64,000 bases of DNA from Flagellimonas profundi (GCF_017313275.1 NZ_JAFLNM010000002.1:62001-126000), one strand, 5' to 3'; counted from the first letter of the stretch, positions 10,944 through 19,862 are shown. Program-made: numbers and translations. Notes: generated by a model not told the origin, from the sequence alone.

Positions 10944-11792
10944 ATGAAGATATTCGACCGTAAAAAAGAACTTAACAACTTCACTTCGGAGGAGCGTAAA
11001 AAAGACCGTACCATTGGTCTGGTGCCCACAATGGGCGCGCTTCACACAGGTCATATCTCCTTGGTAAAAAAAGCACTTTTGGAAAACGACCTGGTCGTAG
11101 TGAGCATTTTTGTGAACCCTACCCAATTTGATAAAAAGGACGACCTTGAAAAATATCCGCGCACTTTTGAGAAGGATATTGAACTTTTGAAACAGGTTTC
11201 GGACAATATTGTGGTTTTTGCTCCTACAGTTGATGAAATTTATGAGGGGAAACTTGAATCTGAATCCTATGAGTTCGATGGTCTTGACAAAGTAATGGAA
11301 GGAGAGTTCAGAACTGGTCATTTTGATGGCGTTGGTACTATTGTGGAGCTATTGTTAAGAACCGTGGCCCCGGACAGAGCCTATTTTGGTGAAAAAGATT
11401 TTCAGCAATTGCAGATTATCCGGAAAATGGCCGAAATCAAGAACTTGCCGTATGAAATTATCGGATGTCCAATAGAAAGGGAACCACAGGGTTTGGCCAT
11501 GAGTTCCCGCAACGAAAGACTCTCTAAAGAAACCCGCAAAAAAGCTGGCTTTATATACGATACACTACAAGCTGCCAAAACCGATTTTGGCACGAAAAGT
11601 GCTGCTTATGTAAAGGATTGGGTGAAATCCGAATTTGAACAACATCCTTTGTTTGATCTGGAATATTTCGAAATCGCGGACGAGAACACATTGACTCCTG
11701 CTTTAAAAATACAGGACAACCAAAAATACAGGGCGTTTATAGCCGTTTACGCAGACGGCGTACGCTTAATTGATAATCTAAGATTGAATTGA
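10944..11792 (+). CDS. panC: Pantoate--beta-alanine ligase (pantothenate synthetase)
   Basis: Joins pantoate and beta-alanine with ATP to make pantothenate, the coenzyme A precursor. The 282-residue product has the nucleotidyltransferase signature PTMGALHTGH (28-37), VVSIFVNPTQF, FGEKDFQQLQIIRKM and the KMSKS-like AMSSRNERLS. The upstream TTG at 10932 is only 8 bp beyond the -7 box, so the ATG at 10944 is the better start. The gene runs directly into panD, whose product supplies beta-alanine for this reaction. This completes two of the final pathway steps; panB is not in the window. Confidence 0.97.
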   Translation: MKIFDRKKELNNFTSEERKKDRTIGLVPTMGALHTGHISLVKKALLENDLVVVSIFVNPTQFDKKDDLEKYPRTFEKDIELLKQVSDNIVVFAPTVDEIYEGKLESESYEFDGLDKVMEGEFRTGHFDGVGTIVELLLRTVAPDRAYFGEKDFQQLQIIRKMAEIKNLPYEIIGCPIEREPQGLAMSSRNERLSKETRKKAGFIYDTLQAAKTDFGTKSAAYVKDWVKSEFEQHPLFDLEYFEIADENTLTPALKIQDNQKYRAFIAVYADGVRLIDNLRLN

Positions 11793-11800
11793 TAATTTTG
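11793..11800 (+). promoter_or_regulatory. Candidate internal panD promoter, -7 box TAATTTTG, probably leaderless
   Basis: A perfect TAnnTTTG begins one base after the panC stop and ends only 4 bp before the panD ATG. If used, transcription would start at or next to the ATG, giving a leaderless mRNA. A TTG lies about 20 bp upstream of the box. Confidence 0.45.
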
Positions 11801-11804
11801 CACC

Positions 11805-12155
11805 ATGCAAGTAGAAGTCGTAAAATCTAAAATTCACCGTGTAAAAGTTACCGGAGCGGATCTTAATTATATAGGTAGCATTACCATAGACGAAGATCTT
11901 ATGGATGCCGCCAATATTATTAGGGGCGAAAAAGTGCAGATTGTGAACAACAACAACGGTGAGCGATTGGAAACTTATGCCATTCCGGGCCCTAGAGGTT
12001 CTGGAGAGCTGACCCTGAACGGTGCCGCCGCCAGAAAAGTGGCCGTCGGAGACGTATTGATCCTGATTACCTACGCCTGGATGGATATCGAAGAGGCAAA
12101 ATCATTTAATCCAGCATTGGTGTTCCCCAACGAGGAAACCAATCTACTCAAGTAA
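11805..12155 (+). CDS. panD: Aspartate 1-decarboxylase (pyruvoyl-dependent proenzyme)
   Basis: Decarboxylates L-aspartate to beta-alanine for pantothenate. The 116-residue protein carries the self-processing site YIGSITID, cleaved between Gly24 and Ser25 to generate the pyruvoyl group, and the catalytic-site stretch [19 protein letters not shown] with the G-A-A-A-R-K motif near residue 85. Length and motifs are standard. It lies 12 bp after panC, with its own possible promoter, and 3 bp before the flippase-like gene. Confidence 0.98.
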   Translation: MQVEVVKSKIHRVKVTGADLNYIGSITIDEDLMDAANIIRGEKVQIVNNNNGERLETYAIPGPRGSGELTLNGAAARKVAVGDVLILITYAWMDIEEAKSFNPALVFPNEETNLLK

Positions 12156-12158
12156 ATT

Positions 12159-13124
12159 TTGGGCAAATCCCTGAAAAAATTTCTTAAGATATTTGTACCC
12201 ATCGCTTTTGGGCTGTTTTTGGTTTGGTATTCTTACAACTCCACCACACCGGAAGAACGAAAACAAATCATCCATTATATTTCCAATGCGAGCCCAATAT
12301 GGGTGACCGTTTCCGTAATCATTGGCATATTGAGTCATATTTCAAGGGCCATACGCTGGAAATATCTTTTGGAACCGATGGGTTATCGCCCCAAAACCAT
12401 CAACACCATATTTATTGTACTTATATCCTATTTTGCCAACTTGGGGATTCCCCGTTCAGGCGAAATATTAAGGGCAACCGCACTCACCACCTACGAGAAG
12501 GTCCCTTTTGAAAAAGGGTTCGGCACCATTGTTACAGAAAGGGTCATAGATCTTTTAATGCTTTTGATCATTATTATGATAACCCTGGTGCTTCAAACTG
12601 ATTTTATTCTTGGGTTTCTGGAAGAACGGGGAGTAAACATTATCGGTGCCATCGGAATATTACTTTTTGGTATTGTTGGTCTCTTTTTAGGGTCGTACAT
12701 CATCCGTAAATCCAAATCGCCTTTCGCATTAAAACTAAAAGGGTTCCTCAATGGATTGCAAGACGGTGTTCTGAGCGTTTTCAAAATGAAGAACAAATGG
12801 CCCTTCATTCTGCATACCCTATTTATTTGGACTGCCTATTTTGGCATGTTCTGGGTCATAAAATACACCGTGGAGGAAACCATACCACTATCCTTGGGCG
12901 AATTATTGGTCGCCTTCGTTGCCGGAGCCTTTGCCATGTCCACTACTAATGGTGGAATTGGTCTTTACCCTATTGCTGTCAGCGCTGCATTGGGAATTTA
13001 TGGCATCAGCTCCATATCTGGAGATGCATTTGGTTGGATTATGTGGATTGCCCAAACGTTGATGGTGGTGGTTTTCGGTACAATATCCTTCCTTGTTTTA
13101 CCGTTATTGAACAGAAATCGGTAA
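12159..13124 (+). CDS. Flippase-like membrane protein (lysylphosphatidylglycerol synthase TM region / UPF0104 family)
   Basis: A 321-residue polytopic protein with about eight hydrophobic segments. The pattern ISHISRAIRWKYLLEPMGYRP, LGIPRSGEILRATALTTYEKVPFEKGFGTIVTERVIDLLMLL and the late GGIGLYPIAVSAALGIYG match the integral-membrane domain shared by MprF-type flippases and dolichol-phosphate mannose synthase partners (PF03706). The cytoplasmic aminoacyl-transferase domain of MprF is absent. Role: probably movement or exposure of a lipid-linked substrate; substrate unknown. The start is TTG (TTGGGCAAATCCCTG), as no in-frame ATG exists before the conserved N-terminus; it follows the panD stop by 3 bp. 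Confidence 0.85.
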   Translation: MGKSLKKFLKIFVPIAFGLFLVWYSYNSTTPEERKQIIHYISNASPIWVTVSVIIGILSHISRAIRWKYLLEPMGYRPKTINTIFIVLISYFANLGIPRSGEILRATALTTYEKVPFEKGFGTIVTERVIDLLMLLIIIMITLVLQTDFILGFLEERGVNIIGAIGILLFGIVGLFLGSYIIRKSKSPFALKLKGFLNGLQDGVLSVFKMKNKWPFILHTLFIWTAYFGMFWVIKYTVEETIPLSLGELLVAFVAGAFAMSTTNGGIGLYPIAVSAALGIYGISSISGDAFGWIMWIAQTLMVVVFGTISFLVLPLLNRNR

Positions 13125-13149
13125 GCCCCAGCCGCCTAAATCTTAACCA

Positions 13150-14292
13150 ATGAAAAAATGTCTATTTCTACTGATAGGCTTTACTTGCTTGAACATCAGC
13201 GCTCAAGTAACAAAAGAGATTTTTGAATCCTTCAAACTGCAAGAACGCAGGGATGTTTCCTACTATTTTCCCGAAGACTATACCGAAGAAAAATCATATC
13301 CATTGATTGTGGTTTTGGACGCCGAATATTTGTTCGACCTGGTTGTCGCCAACGTAAAATTCCAAAGCAAGTTTGATCGTATGCCCGAAGCCATCGTGGT
13401 CGGTGTTCATCAACTGCAGAACGATTTGCGCTGGGAAGATTGCGACTACGAGGATGTATCGGGGTTACCCACGGAGAAGGGCAAAATGTTCTACGAATTT
13501 TTGGGCACAGAATTGATTCCTTATCTAGAAACCAGCTATAGTATTGCCCCGTTTAAAATGTTCGTAGGTTATGATATCACAGCCAACTTTGGCAACTATT
13601 ATCTCTTTAAGGACCGTTCCTTGTTCAATTCCTATATCAATATTTCGCCTGTTCTGGCAACCGAAATGGAAAGTAGGGTTCCCACCCGTTTATCCGAATT
13701 GGAGCAGACCATTTTTTACAATTTAATCGTGGAAAAACAACCTACGGACGATAGGCAGCGTGTCCTTCAAATGAACCATAGCATCAGCTCCATCACCAAA
13801 GAGTCCCTACATTACTTTTTTGATGAATATGAAAGTGCCGACCATACATCCATAGCGGCCTACGGTATAAGCAAAGCTTTTGATAACGTTTTCCGAATCT
13901 ATAGGCCCATTACTCCTGCAGAATATAAATCCGACATCCTTACTTCCGAAGAACCCGTTTTCAATTATTTGGAGAATCGATACCAAACCATAGAAGACCT
14001 GTTCGGGTTTGAAAAACCAGTGGAACTCAACGATATTATGGCCATTTATGCTGCCTGCCTGAAAAAAGAGGACTATGAATCACTGGAACCATTGGCAGAC
14101 CTTTGCAAAAAGGAATTCCCAGATACCATGATGGGCTTTTATTTCGAGGCGGAATACTATGAGTTCATCGGAGAACCCAAAAAAGCGTTCAAAACATTCG
14201 AAAAAGCATTTCAACTTGAAGAAATCGACTTTTTGACCAAGGATATGGCCCTCGAAAAAATTGATGCCCTTAAAGCAGACTTCGGGTATTAG
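13150..14292 (+). CDS. Secreted esterase-fold protein (alpha/beta hydrolase, esterase D-like) lacking the nucleophile serine
   Basis: A 380-residue exported protein: signal peptide MKKCLFLLIGFTCLNISAQ, then a PF00756-like fold (REVSYYFPEDY..EKSYPLIVVLDAEYLF, PEAIVVGVHQ, FLGTELIPYLETSYSIAPFKMFVG). The nucleophile elbow, normally G-H-S-x-G-G, reads G-Y-D-I-T (140-144), so Asp142 replaces the catalytic serine. The C-terminal about 100 residues look helical and TPR-like (ADLCKKEFPDTMMGFYFEAEYYEFIGEPKKAFKTFEKAFQLEE). The family is recognisable but enzymatic activity is doubtful; a binding or scaffold role is possible. It follows the flippase-like gene by 25 bp on the same strand. Confidence 0.8.
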   Translation: MKKCLFLLIGFTCLNISAQVTKEIFESFKLQERRDVSYYFPEDYTEEKSYPLIVVLDAEYLFDLVVANVKFQSKFDRMPEAIVVGVHQLQNDLRWEDCDYEDVSGLPTEKGKMFYEFLGTELIPYLETSYSIAPFKMFVGYDITANFGNYYLFKDRSLFNSYINISPVLATEMESRVPTRLSELEQTIFYNLIVEKQPTDDRQRVLQMNHSISSITKESLHYFFDEYESADHTSIAAYGISKAFDNVFRIYRPITPAEYKSDILTSEEPVFNYLENRYQTIEDLFGFEKPVELNDIMAIYAACLKKEDYESLEPLADLCKKEFPDTMMGFYFEAEYYEFIGEPKKAFKTFEKAFQLEEIDFLTKDMALEKIDALKADFGY

Positions 14293-14304
14293 CGGAATGG
14301 GTTC

Positions 14305-14387
14305 CTCGATTATTGGATTATTGGATGATTTCCCTTCTAAAAATCGAACTATCTAATAATCCAAACATCCAATCCATCATCTAAATC
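14305..14387. repeat. Imperfect inverted repeat between esterase-like gene and radA
   Basis: The left block (14309-14332, ATTATTGGATTATTGGATG...) and right block (14352-14385, CTAATAATCC.....ATCCAATCC...) are built of GGATTATT/AATAATCC units in opposite orientation, with about 20 bp between. The pattern looks like a repetitive extragenic element rather than a clean terminator (no T-run). Confidence 0.5.
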
Positions 14388-14416
14388 CATATCTTTAGGC
14401 CCCTCATTTAGTTTGA

Positions 14417-15775
14417 ATGGCCAAGACCAAAACAGCATTTTTTTGTCAAAATTGTGGAGCCCAATTCCCCAAGTGGGTGGGGCAATGTTCCTCTTGCAAG
14501 GAATGGAACACCATTGTGGAAGAAGTCGTCCAGAAGGAGGAAAAAAAAAGTTGGAAGGCCGACAAGGTCGCCAGACAGGCCAACAAACCGCTACGGGTTT
14601 CCGAGATCACACAAGAAAAAGAACTCCGTTTGGACACATTGGACCAAGAATTCAACCGTGTGTTGGGCGGTGGGCTGGTACCAGGGTCGCTGACCTTATT
14701 GGGCGGTGAACCAGGCATTGGGAAAAGTACGTTGCTGCTTCAGATTGCGCTGAAATTACCCTATAAAATCCTATATGTGTCAGGCGAGGAAAGTCAACGG
14801 CAGATAAAAATGCGTGCCGATCGCATTCAACCCAATAGCGAAAATTGTTACATCCTTACCGAGACCAAAACTCAAAATATTTTTCAGCAAATCTCAACTA
14901 TCGAGCCCGATTTGGTCGTAATCGACTCCATTCAGACGCTGCATACGGATTATATCGAATCCACTGCTGGGAGCATTTCTCAAATACGCGAATGCACTGC
15001 GGAACTCATCAAATTTGCGAAAGAGAGTCACACTCCCGTTATTTTGGTGGGGCACATCACAAAAGATGGCACCATTGCCGGCCCTAAGATTTTGGAGCAT
15101 ATGGTAGATACCGTCCTACAGTTTGAAGGCGACCGTAATTATGTATACCGTATTCTCCGTTCACTCAAAAACCGTTTTGGTTCAACCGCGGAACTGGGTA
15201 TTTACGAAATGCAGGGAAGCGGGCTTCGCGAAGTCAACAACCCTTCCGAGGTATTGATTTCTAAAAATGATGAAGACCTCAGCGGCACCGCCATTGCTGC
15301 CACCGTGGAAGGCATGCGACCCCTATTGATTGAAATCCAAGCCTTGGTAAGCACCGCCGTTTATGGAACGCCACAACGCTCCGCCACTGGTTTCAATGCC
15401 AAAAGATTGAACATGCTCTTGGCCGTTTTGGAAAAACGCGCAGGTTTCAAGTTGGGAGCAAAGGATGTTTTCCTGAATATTACAGGTGGAATCTCCGTGG
15501 ATGACCCTGCCATTGATTTGGCCGTTATGGCCGCCATTCTATCCAGCAATTCGGACATTGCCATTGAAAAAGGCGTCTGTTTTGCCGCAGAGGTTGGCCT
15601 TGCGGGCGAAATTAGGCCTGTGCAACGTGTGGACCAACGTATCCTTGAAGCTGAAAAACTGGGTTTCTCCAAAATCTTTGTTTCCAAAAACAACAAGATT
15701 GGATTGAAACAATCGGGCATCCAGATTCAAAAGGTGTCCAAGATTGAAGATGTTGTCGCCCATTTATTCGGATAA
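14417..15775 (+). CDS. radA: DNA repair protein RadA (Sms)
   Basis: A branch-migrating helicase of recombination, related to RecA. The 452-residue product has an N-terminal C4 zinc finger (C10, C13, C24, C27), Walker A GGEPGIGKST (96-105), the RadA-specific KNRFGS motif (251-256), and a C-terminal Lon-protease-like domain (about 320-452: VDDPAIDLAVMAAILSS, FAAEVGLAGEIRPV). It acts in the cytoplasm on recombination intermediates together with RecA. The start at ATG 14417 gives the exact canonical N-terminus MAKTKTAFFC. Confidence 0.98.
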   Translation: MAKTKTAFFCQNCGAQFPKWVGQCSSCKEWNTIVEEVVQKEEKKSWKADKVARQANKPLRVSEITQEKELRLDTLDQEFNRVLGGGLVPGSLTLLGGEPGIGKSTLLLQIALKLPYKILYVSGEESQRQIKMRADRIQPNSENCYILTETKTQNIFQQISTIEPDLVVIDSIQTLHTDYIESTAGSISQIRECTAELIKFAKESHTPVILVGHITKDGTIAGPKILEHMVDTVLQFEGDRNYVYRILRSLKNRFGSTAELGIYEMQGSGLREVNNPSEVLISKNDEDLSGTAIAATVEGMRPLLIEIQALVSTAVYGTPQRSATGFNAKRLNMLLAVLEKRAGFKLGAKDVFLNITGGISVDDPAIDLAVMAAILSSNSDIAIEKGVCFAAEVGLAGEIRPVQRVDQRILEAEKLGFSKIFVSKNNKIGLKQSGIQIQKVSKIEDVVAHLFG

Positions 15776-15825
15776 ACCAGTAATTTCAGGTTTCTTTCTA
15801 TATTTAGGAAACTTTCAAACTGCAC

Positions 15826-17982
15826 ATGAAAAGATATTTCCTTCTTGTTTCCATGGCCATTTTGGCCTCCTGCTCCAAACTAAATCTAAATAAAGCAAAC
15901 AAAGCCTATTTCAGTACTTGGGAGCATTATTTGGGGGACCCCGAACGAACACATTTCTCCAACCTTGATCAAATCGATACCACCAATGTCTCGCGATTAA
16001 AGCTAGCCTGGAGCTATAAAAGCGGAGGGCTTCAGGAAGGAAGAACTACACAGATACAGACGAGTCCCTTAATGGTTGAAAATGTTCTTTACGGTGTAAA
16101 TGCAGCCATCGAACTGTTCGCCATCAACGCAAAAACAGGAGAGGATATCTGGAAATTTTCACCAAAAACCAAAGATGAATCAGGTTTAGGACTGAACCGT
16201 GGATTGAATTATTGGAAATCCGATGGGACGGCCCCAAGCCGTATTTTTTTCTCCTCAGGACCAAAACTGTATGCCATTAATATTGAAACGGGCCAGCCCA
16301 TTTCCGATTTCGGAAACAACGGCAGCATAGACCTACGAGATGGTTTGGGGAGAGACCCAAGCAAATTATCCGTGGTTTCCAACACCCCGGGAGCAGTTTT
16401 TAAAAATATCTTGATCCAAGGCACCCGAGTGGGCGAAGGACCTGGCTCTTCTCCAGGCCACATACGGGCCTACAACGTGCTTACAGGCAAAATCTTATGG
16501 ACGTTCCACACCATTCCACAACCAGGGGAATTTGGTTACGACACTTGGCCTGCCGAAGCGTACAAAAAAGTGGGCGGTGCCAATAGTTGGCCTGGCATGG
16601 CATTGGACAACGAGCAAGGCATTGTTTACATCCCCACAGGTTCAGCGGCTTTTGACTGGTACGGGGGCGACCGTGAAGGAGCCAACCTTTTTGCCAACTC
16701 CCTGTTGGCGCTCAATGCGAATACAGGAGAGCGTATTTGGCATTTTCAAATGGTACACCACGATATTTGGGACCGTGATTTGCCCGCACCGCCCAATTTG
16801 GTGGACATTGTTCGGGATGGAGAAACCATTCCTGCCGTGGCGCAGGTTACCAAAAGTGGTCATGTATTTGTATTCAACCGAATTACGGGAGAGCCTTTGT
16901 TTCCTATTGAAGAAAAAACATACCCTAGCTCCACATTACTTGGAGAAAAAGCGTTCGAGACACAGCCCTTACCATTAAAACCTGCGCCGTTTGCACGCCA
17001 GATTTTAACGGAGGAGGATTTATATGCCCCAGACCGTACTGCTTTTGTGGATGATTTGGTACCGGGGAACGAAACCGATAATGCCCCAACCGTACTTGAA
17101 AAATTCAACTCCATAACATCCAAAGGGCAATTTATACCGATGGATACCACTGGAGTGATTCTATTTCCAGGTGCCGATGGCGGTGCCGAATGGGGCGGGG
17201 CAGCACTCGACCCTCGAAATGGGGTAATGTATGTGAATGCCAACGAAATGGCATGGATCATCAAAATGAAAGAAATTGGTGGCGATGCTGAAAACTCAAG
17301 TATTGGACAAAGTTTGGCGCAGATACACTGTGCAAGATGCCATGGTGGTGATTTACAAGGCTTGAACGGAATCCCTGAGCTTCAAAATGTGAAGATGCGA
17401 TTGGAAATCGACTCCATAAAAAGCATTATCCAAAAAGGTCGTGGTGCCATGCCGGGCATGCCAAATCTTTCCGAAGAAGAAACCAATGCCATTACCGAGT
17501 TTTTAATGGATATTGAAGAAGTCAAAGATCATAGGGTGGAGGAAACAAAAATCGATGTGCCCTATTCTATTTCGAGTTTTGCAAGGTTTAAGGATGACAG
17601 AGGTTATCCTGTGGTAAAACCGCCATGGGGAACATTGAATGCCATCGACCTTAACTCGGGTGAATATTTATGGACCGTACCCTTAGGGCACGAGGAAAAC
17701 TTAGAGGACCCCAATGTTCCAGTTTCTGGGCTTGAAAACTATGGGGGACCGGTCGTCACCCAAGGTGGAGTGCTTTTCATTGCAGCAACCAAGGACGAAA
17801 AAATCCGGGCGTTTAACATGGAAACGGGTAAACAACTTTGGGAAGATCAACTGCCAGCGGGAGGATATGCCACACCGATTACCTACGAAGTCGATGGCAA
17901 ACAATATCTGGTGATTTCCTGCGGAGGTGGCAAAATGGGTACGGACTCTGGTGATGAGTACCGCGCCTATGCTTTGGAATAG
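15826..17982 (+). CDS. PQQ-dependent dehydrogenase lipoprotein with embedded cytochrome c domain
   Basis: A 718-residue membrane-anchored dehydrogenase: lipobox ILASC (Cys16), then an eight-bladed quinoprotein propeller with repeated W-x-F/W-K and tryptophan-docking segments (WEHYLGDPERTHFSNLDQI, TGEDIWKFSPKT, TGKILWTFHTIPQPGE, TGERIWHFQMVHHDIWDRDLPAPPNLV). A class I cytochrome c module is inserted near 485-560, with heme motif CARCH (502-506) and candidate axial Met in MPGMP. This layout resembles glucose/alcohol dehydrogenases of the PQQ-GDH type that pass electrons to the periplasmic chain. Substrate is unknown. No pqq biosynthesis gene is in the window, so the cofactor may be imported (inference). 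The stop codon directly abuts the stop of the convergent aldo/keto reductase. Confidence 0.9.
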   Translation: MKRYFLLVSMAILASCSKLNLNKANKAYFSTWEHYLGDPERTHFSNLDQIDTTNVSRLKLAWSYKSGGLQEGRTTQIQTSPLMVENVLYGVNAAIELFAINAKTGEDIWKFSPKTKDESGLGLNRGLNYWKSDGTAPSRIFFSSGPKLYAINIETGQPISDFGNNGSIDLRDGLGRDPSKLSVVSNTPGAVFKNILIQGTRVGEGPGSSPGHIRAYNVLTGKILWTFHTIPQPGEFGYDTWPAEAYKKVGGANSWPGMALDNEQGIVYIPTGSAAFDWYGGDREGANLFANSLLALNANTGERIWHFQMVHHDIWDRDLPAPPNLVDIVRDGETIPAVAQVTKSGHVFVFNRITGEPLFPIEEKTYPSSTLLGEKAFETQPLPLKPAPFARQILTEEDLYAPDRTAFVDDLVPGNETDNAPTVLEKFNSITSKGQFIPMDTTGVILFPGADGGAEWGGAALDPRNGVMYVNANEMAWIIKMKEIGGDAENSSIGQSLAQIHCARCHGGDLQGLNGIPELQNVKMRLEIDSIKSIIQKGRGAMPGMPNLSEEETNAITEFLMDIEEVKDHRVEETKIDVPYSISSFARFKDDRGYPVVKPPWGTLNAIDLNSGEYLWTVPLGHEENLEDPNVPVSGLENYGGPVVTQGGVLFIAATKDEKIRAFNMETGKQLWEDQLPAGGYATPITYEVDGKQYLVISCGGGKMGTDSGDEYRAYALE

Positions 17983-19023
17983 TTAAGGCGCAGGATTTGG
18001 AATAGCTTTGTGAATTTCCTCAATGCCCTCCAACACCTCATCGGACAGGTCCACATCAATACTTTCGATGTTTTCCTTGAGTTGCTCCATGCTGGTCGCG
18101 CCAATAATGTTACTCGTTAAAAAAGGTCTGGTATTTACAAAGGCCAATGCCATTTGTGCCAAGCTCAAACCGTGTTCTTTTGCCAATTCGGCATATTTTT
18201 TTGTGGCCGCAACCGCAGTATCCCCACTATATCTGTTGTAATTTGGGAATAAGGTCACCCTAGCTTTTCTTGGTGGAATTTCCGTAAGGTATTTTCCACT
18301 CAACACTCCAAATCCAAGGGGAGAATATGCCAGTAAACCTATCTGTTCACGCATGGAAATCTCGGACAGACCAACCTCAAAAAGTCGATTTAAAAGACTA
18401 TATGGGTTTTGAATGGTGCGCATTCGAGGCAGGGACTGGTGTACTTTACTTTCTTCCAAGAAACGCATGGTGCCCCAAGGGGTCTCATTGGACAATCCCA
18501 CGTGACGAATTTTCCCCTCGGCGATCAAATCCCGTAGCGTTTCCAATACTTGGTGGATATTATCGTCCCAAACATCAACAGCATGAGCATTAAATCCGCG
18601 TTGCCCAAAATAATTGGTATTCCGTTCTGGCCAATGGAGTTGAAACAGATCAATATAATCCGTTTGCAATCGCTTTAAGCTACCATCCACTGCATTGATT
18701 ATGGATTCCTTGCTGAATCCAGTACTTCGGATATGTTTTGCGGCATGACCAGGTCCAGCTATTTTGGATGCCAATACCACTTTGTCCCGATTTCCGGTTT
18801 TTTTGAACCAGTTTCCGATAAGTTCTTCGGTAACGGCGTAGAGCTCCTTTTTTGCTGGAACTGGATATAATTCGGCCGTATCGAAAAAGTTTACACCTTG
18901 GTCTAGCGCATAGTCCATTTGTTCGTGCGCTTCATCTTCATTGTTCTGGCGACCCCAGGTCATGGTTCCCAAACAAATTTTGGATATTCGGATATCTGTA
19001 TGTGGAATTCTAGTGTATTTCAT
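17983..19023 (-). CDS. Aldo/keto reductase (Tas-like)
   Basis: An NADPH-dependent carbonyl reductase of 346 residues. The catalytic tetrad is visible: D48 and Y53 in FFDTAELYP, K87 in VVLASKIAG, and H130 in LFQLHWPER. The length and the insert after the His (NTNYFGQRGF) resemble E. coli Tas, whose substrate is also poorly known. The C-terminal NADPH-binding segment (ARNIIGATSMEQLKENI-like) is present. It ends tail-to-tail with the PQQ gene with no gap, so transcripts must overlap or terminate inside the opposing gene. Confidence 0.92.
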   Translation of the reverse strand: MKYTRIPHTDIRISKICLGTMTWGRQNNEDEAHEQMDYALDQGVNFFDTAELYPVPAKKELYAVTEELIGNWFKKTGNRDKVVLASKIAGPGHAAKHIRSTGFSKESIINAVDGSLKRLQTDYIDLFQLHWPERNTNYFGQRGFNAHAVDVWDDNIHQVLETLRDLIAEGKIRHVGLSNETPWGTMRFLEESKVHQSLPRMRTIQNPYSLLNRLFEVGLSEISMREQIGLLAYSPLGFGVLSGKYLTEIPPRKARVTLFPNYNRYSGDTAVAATKKYAELAKEHGLSLAQMALAFVNTRPFLTSNIIGATSMEQLKENIESIDVDLSDEVLEGIEEIHKAIPNPAP

Positions 19024-19082
19024 TTCAAAAGTTTAGGGCGATCAAAGGTACTTAAACAAAAACATCAGCCTTTATGCCGATG

Positions 19083-19847
19083 CTATTTTTCGACTTCCAA
19101 CAAAATGGGACAGTGATCGCTATGTTTTGCCTCCGACAATATCACGGAGCGCTTTAATCTATCTTCCAACGGATCGGCCACCATACCATAATCCAATCGC
19201 CATCCCTTATTGTTGGCCCTTGCGTTGGCACGATAACTCCACCAAGTATAGTTGTCCGGTTCTTTATTGAAATGCCTGAAGCTATCAATAAAACCACTTT
19301 TCATGAAATTTCCGATCCACTCGCGTTCCACGGGTAAAAATCCTGACACATTTTTATTGCGGACCGGGTCGTGAATATCAATAGCTTCATGACAGATATT
19401 GTAATCCCCACAAACTATCAGATTAGGTCGTTCTTTTCTTAGCGCTTCCGAATACTTTTGAAAATCGGCCATATAGGTCAATTTAAAATCCAAACGATCC
19501 ATATTTGTACCTGATGGTAAATACATACTCATTACAGAAAGGTCACCGAAGTCGGCACGAATGTTTCTCCCCTCATGGTCCATATAATCTATACCTGTTC
19601 CGAATTCAATATGATCAGGCTCTTTTTTACAAAGTAAGGCTACACCACTATATCCCTTTTTTTGGGCACTGAACCAATAGTTGTGGGAATACCCCGCATC
19701 TTCAAAAACAGAGGTGTCCACTTGTTCCTCCATGGCCTTGGTCTCTTGCAAACAGACCACATCGGGACTTACCGTTTCCAACCACTCCACAAAACCCTTT
19801 TTCAGGGCGGCCCTTATTCCATTTACATTGTAGGATACAATTTTCAT
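19083..19847 (-). CDS. xth: Exodeoxyribonuclease III (AP endonuclease, ExoA/Xth type)
   Basis: Base-excision repair nuclease that cleaves 5' of abasic sites. From the ATG at 19847 the product is 254 residues starting MKIVSYNVNGIRAALKKG. The metal site and catalytic residues are visible: N7, E35 (CLQETKA), the D-x-N pair in CGDYNICHE, and SDHCPILLEVE at the C-terminus. A longer frame starts 24 codons upstream, but the conserved N-terminus and a -7 box (TATTTTTG) 15-23 bp before this ATG favour the shorter form. Confidence 0.95.
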   Translation of the reverse strand: MKIVSYNVNGIRAALKKGFVEWLETVSPDVVCLQETKAMEEQVDTSVFEDAGYSHNYWFSAQKKGYSGVALLCKKEPDHIEFGTGIDYMDHEGRNIRADFGDLSVMSMYLPSGTNMDRLDFKLTYMADFQKYSEALRKERPNLIVCGDYNICHEAIDIHDPVRNKNVSGFLPVEREWIGNFMKSGFIDSFRHFNKEPDNYTWWSYRANARANNKGWRLDYGMVADPLEDRLKRSVILSEAKHSDHCPILLEVEK

Positions 19848-19862
19848 TCGTTCTAATTTGTT

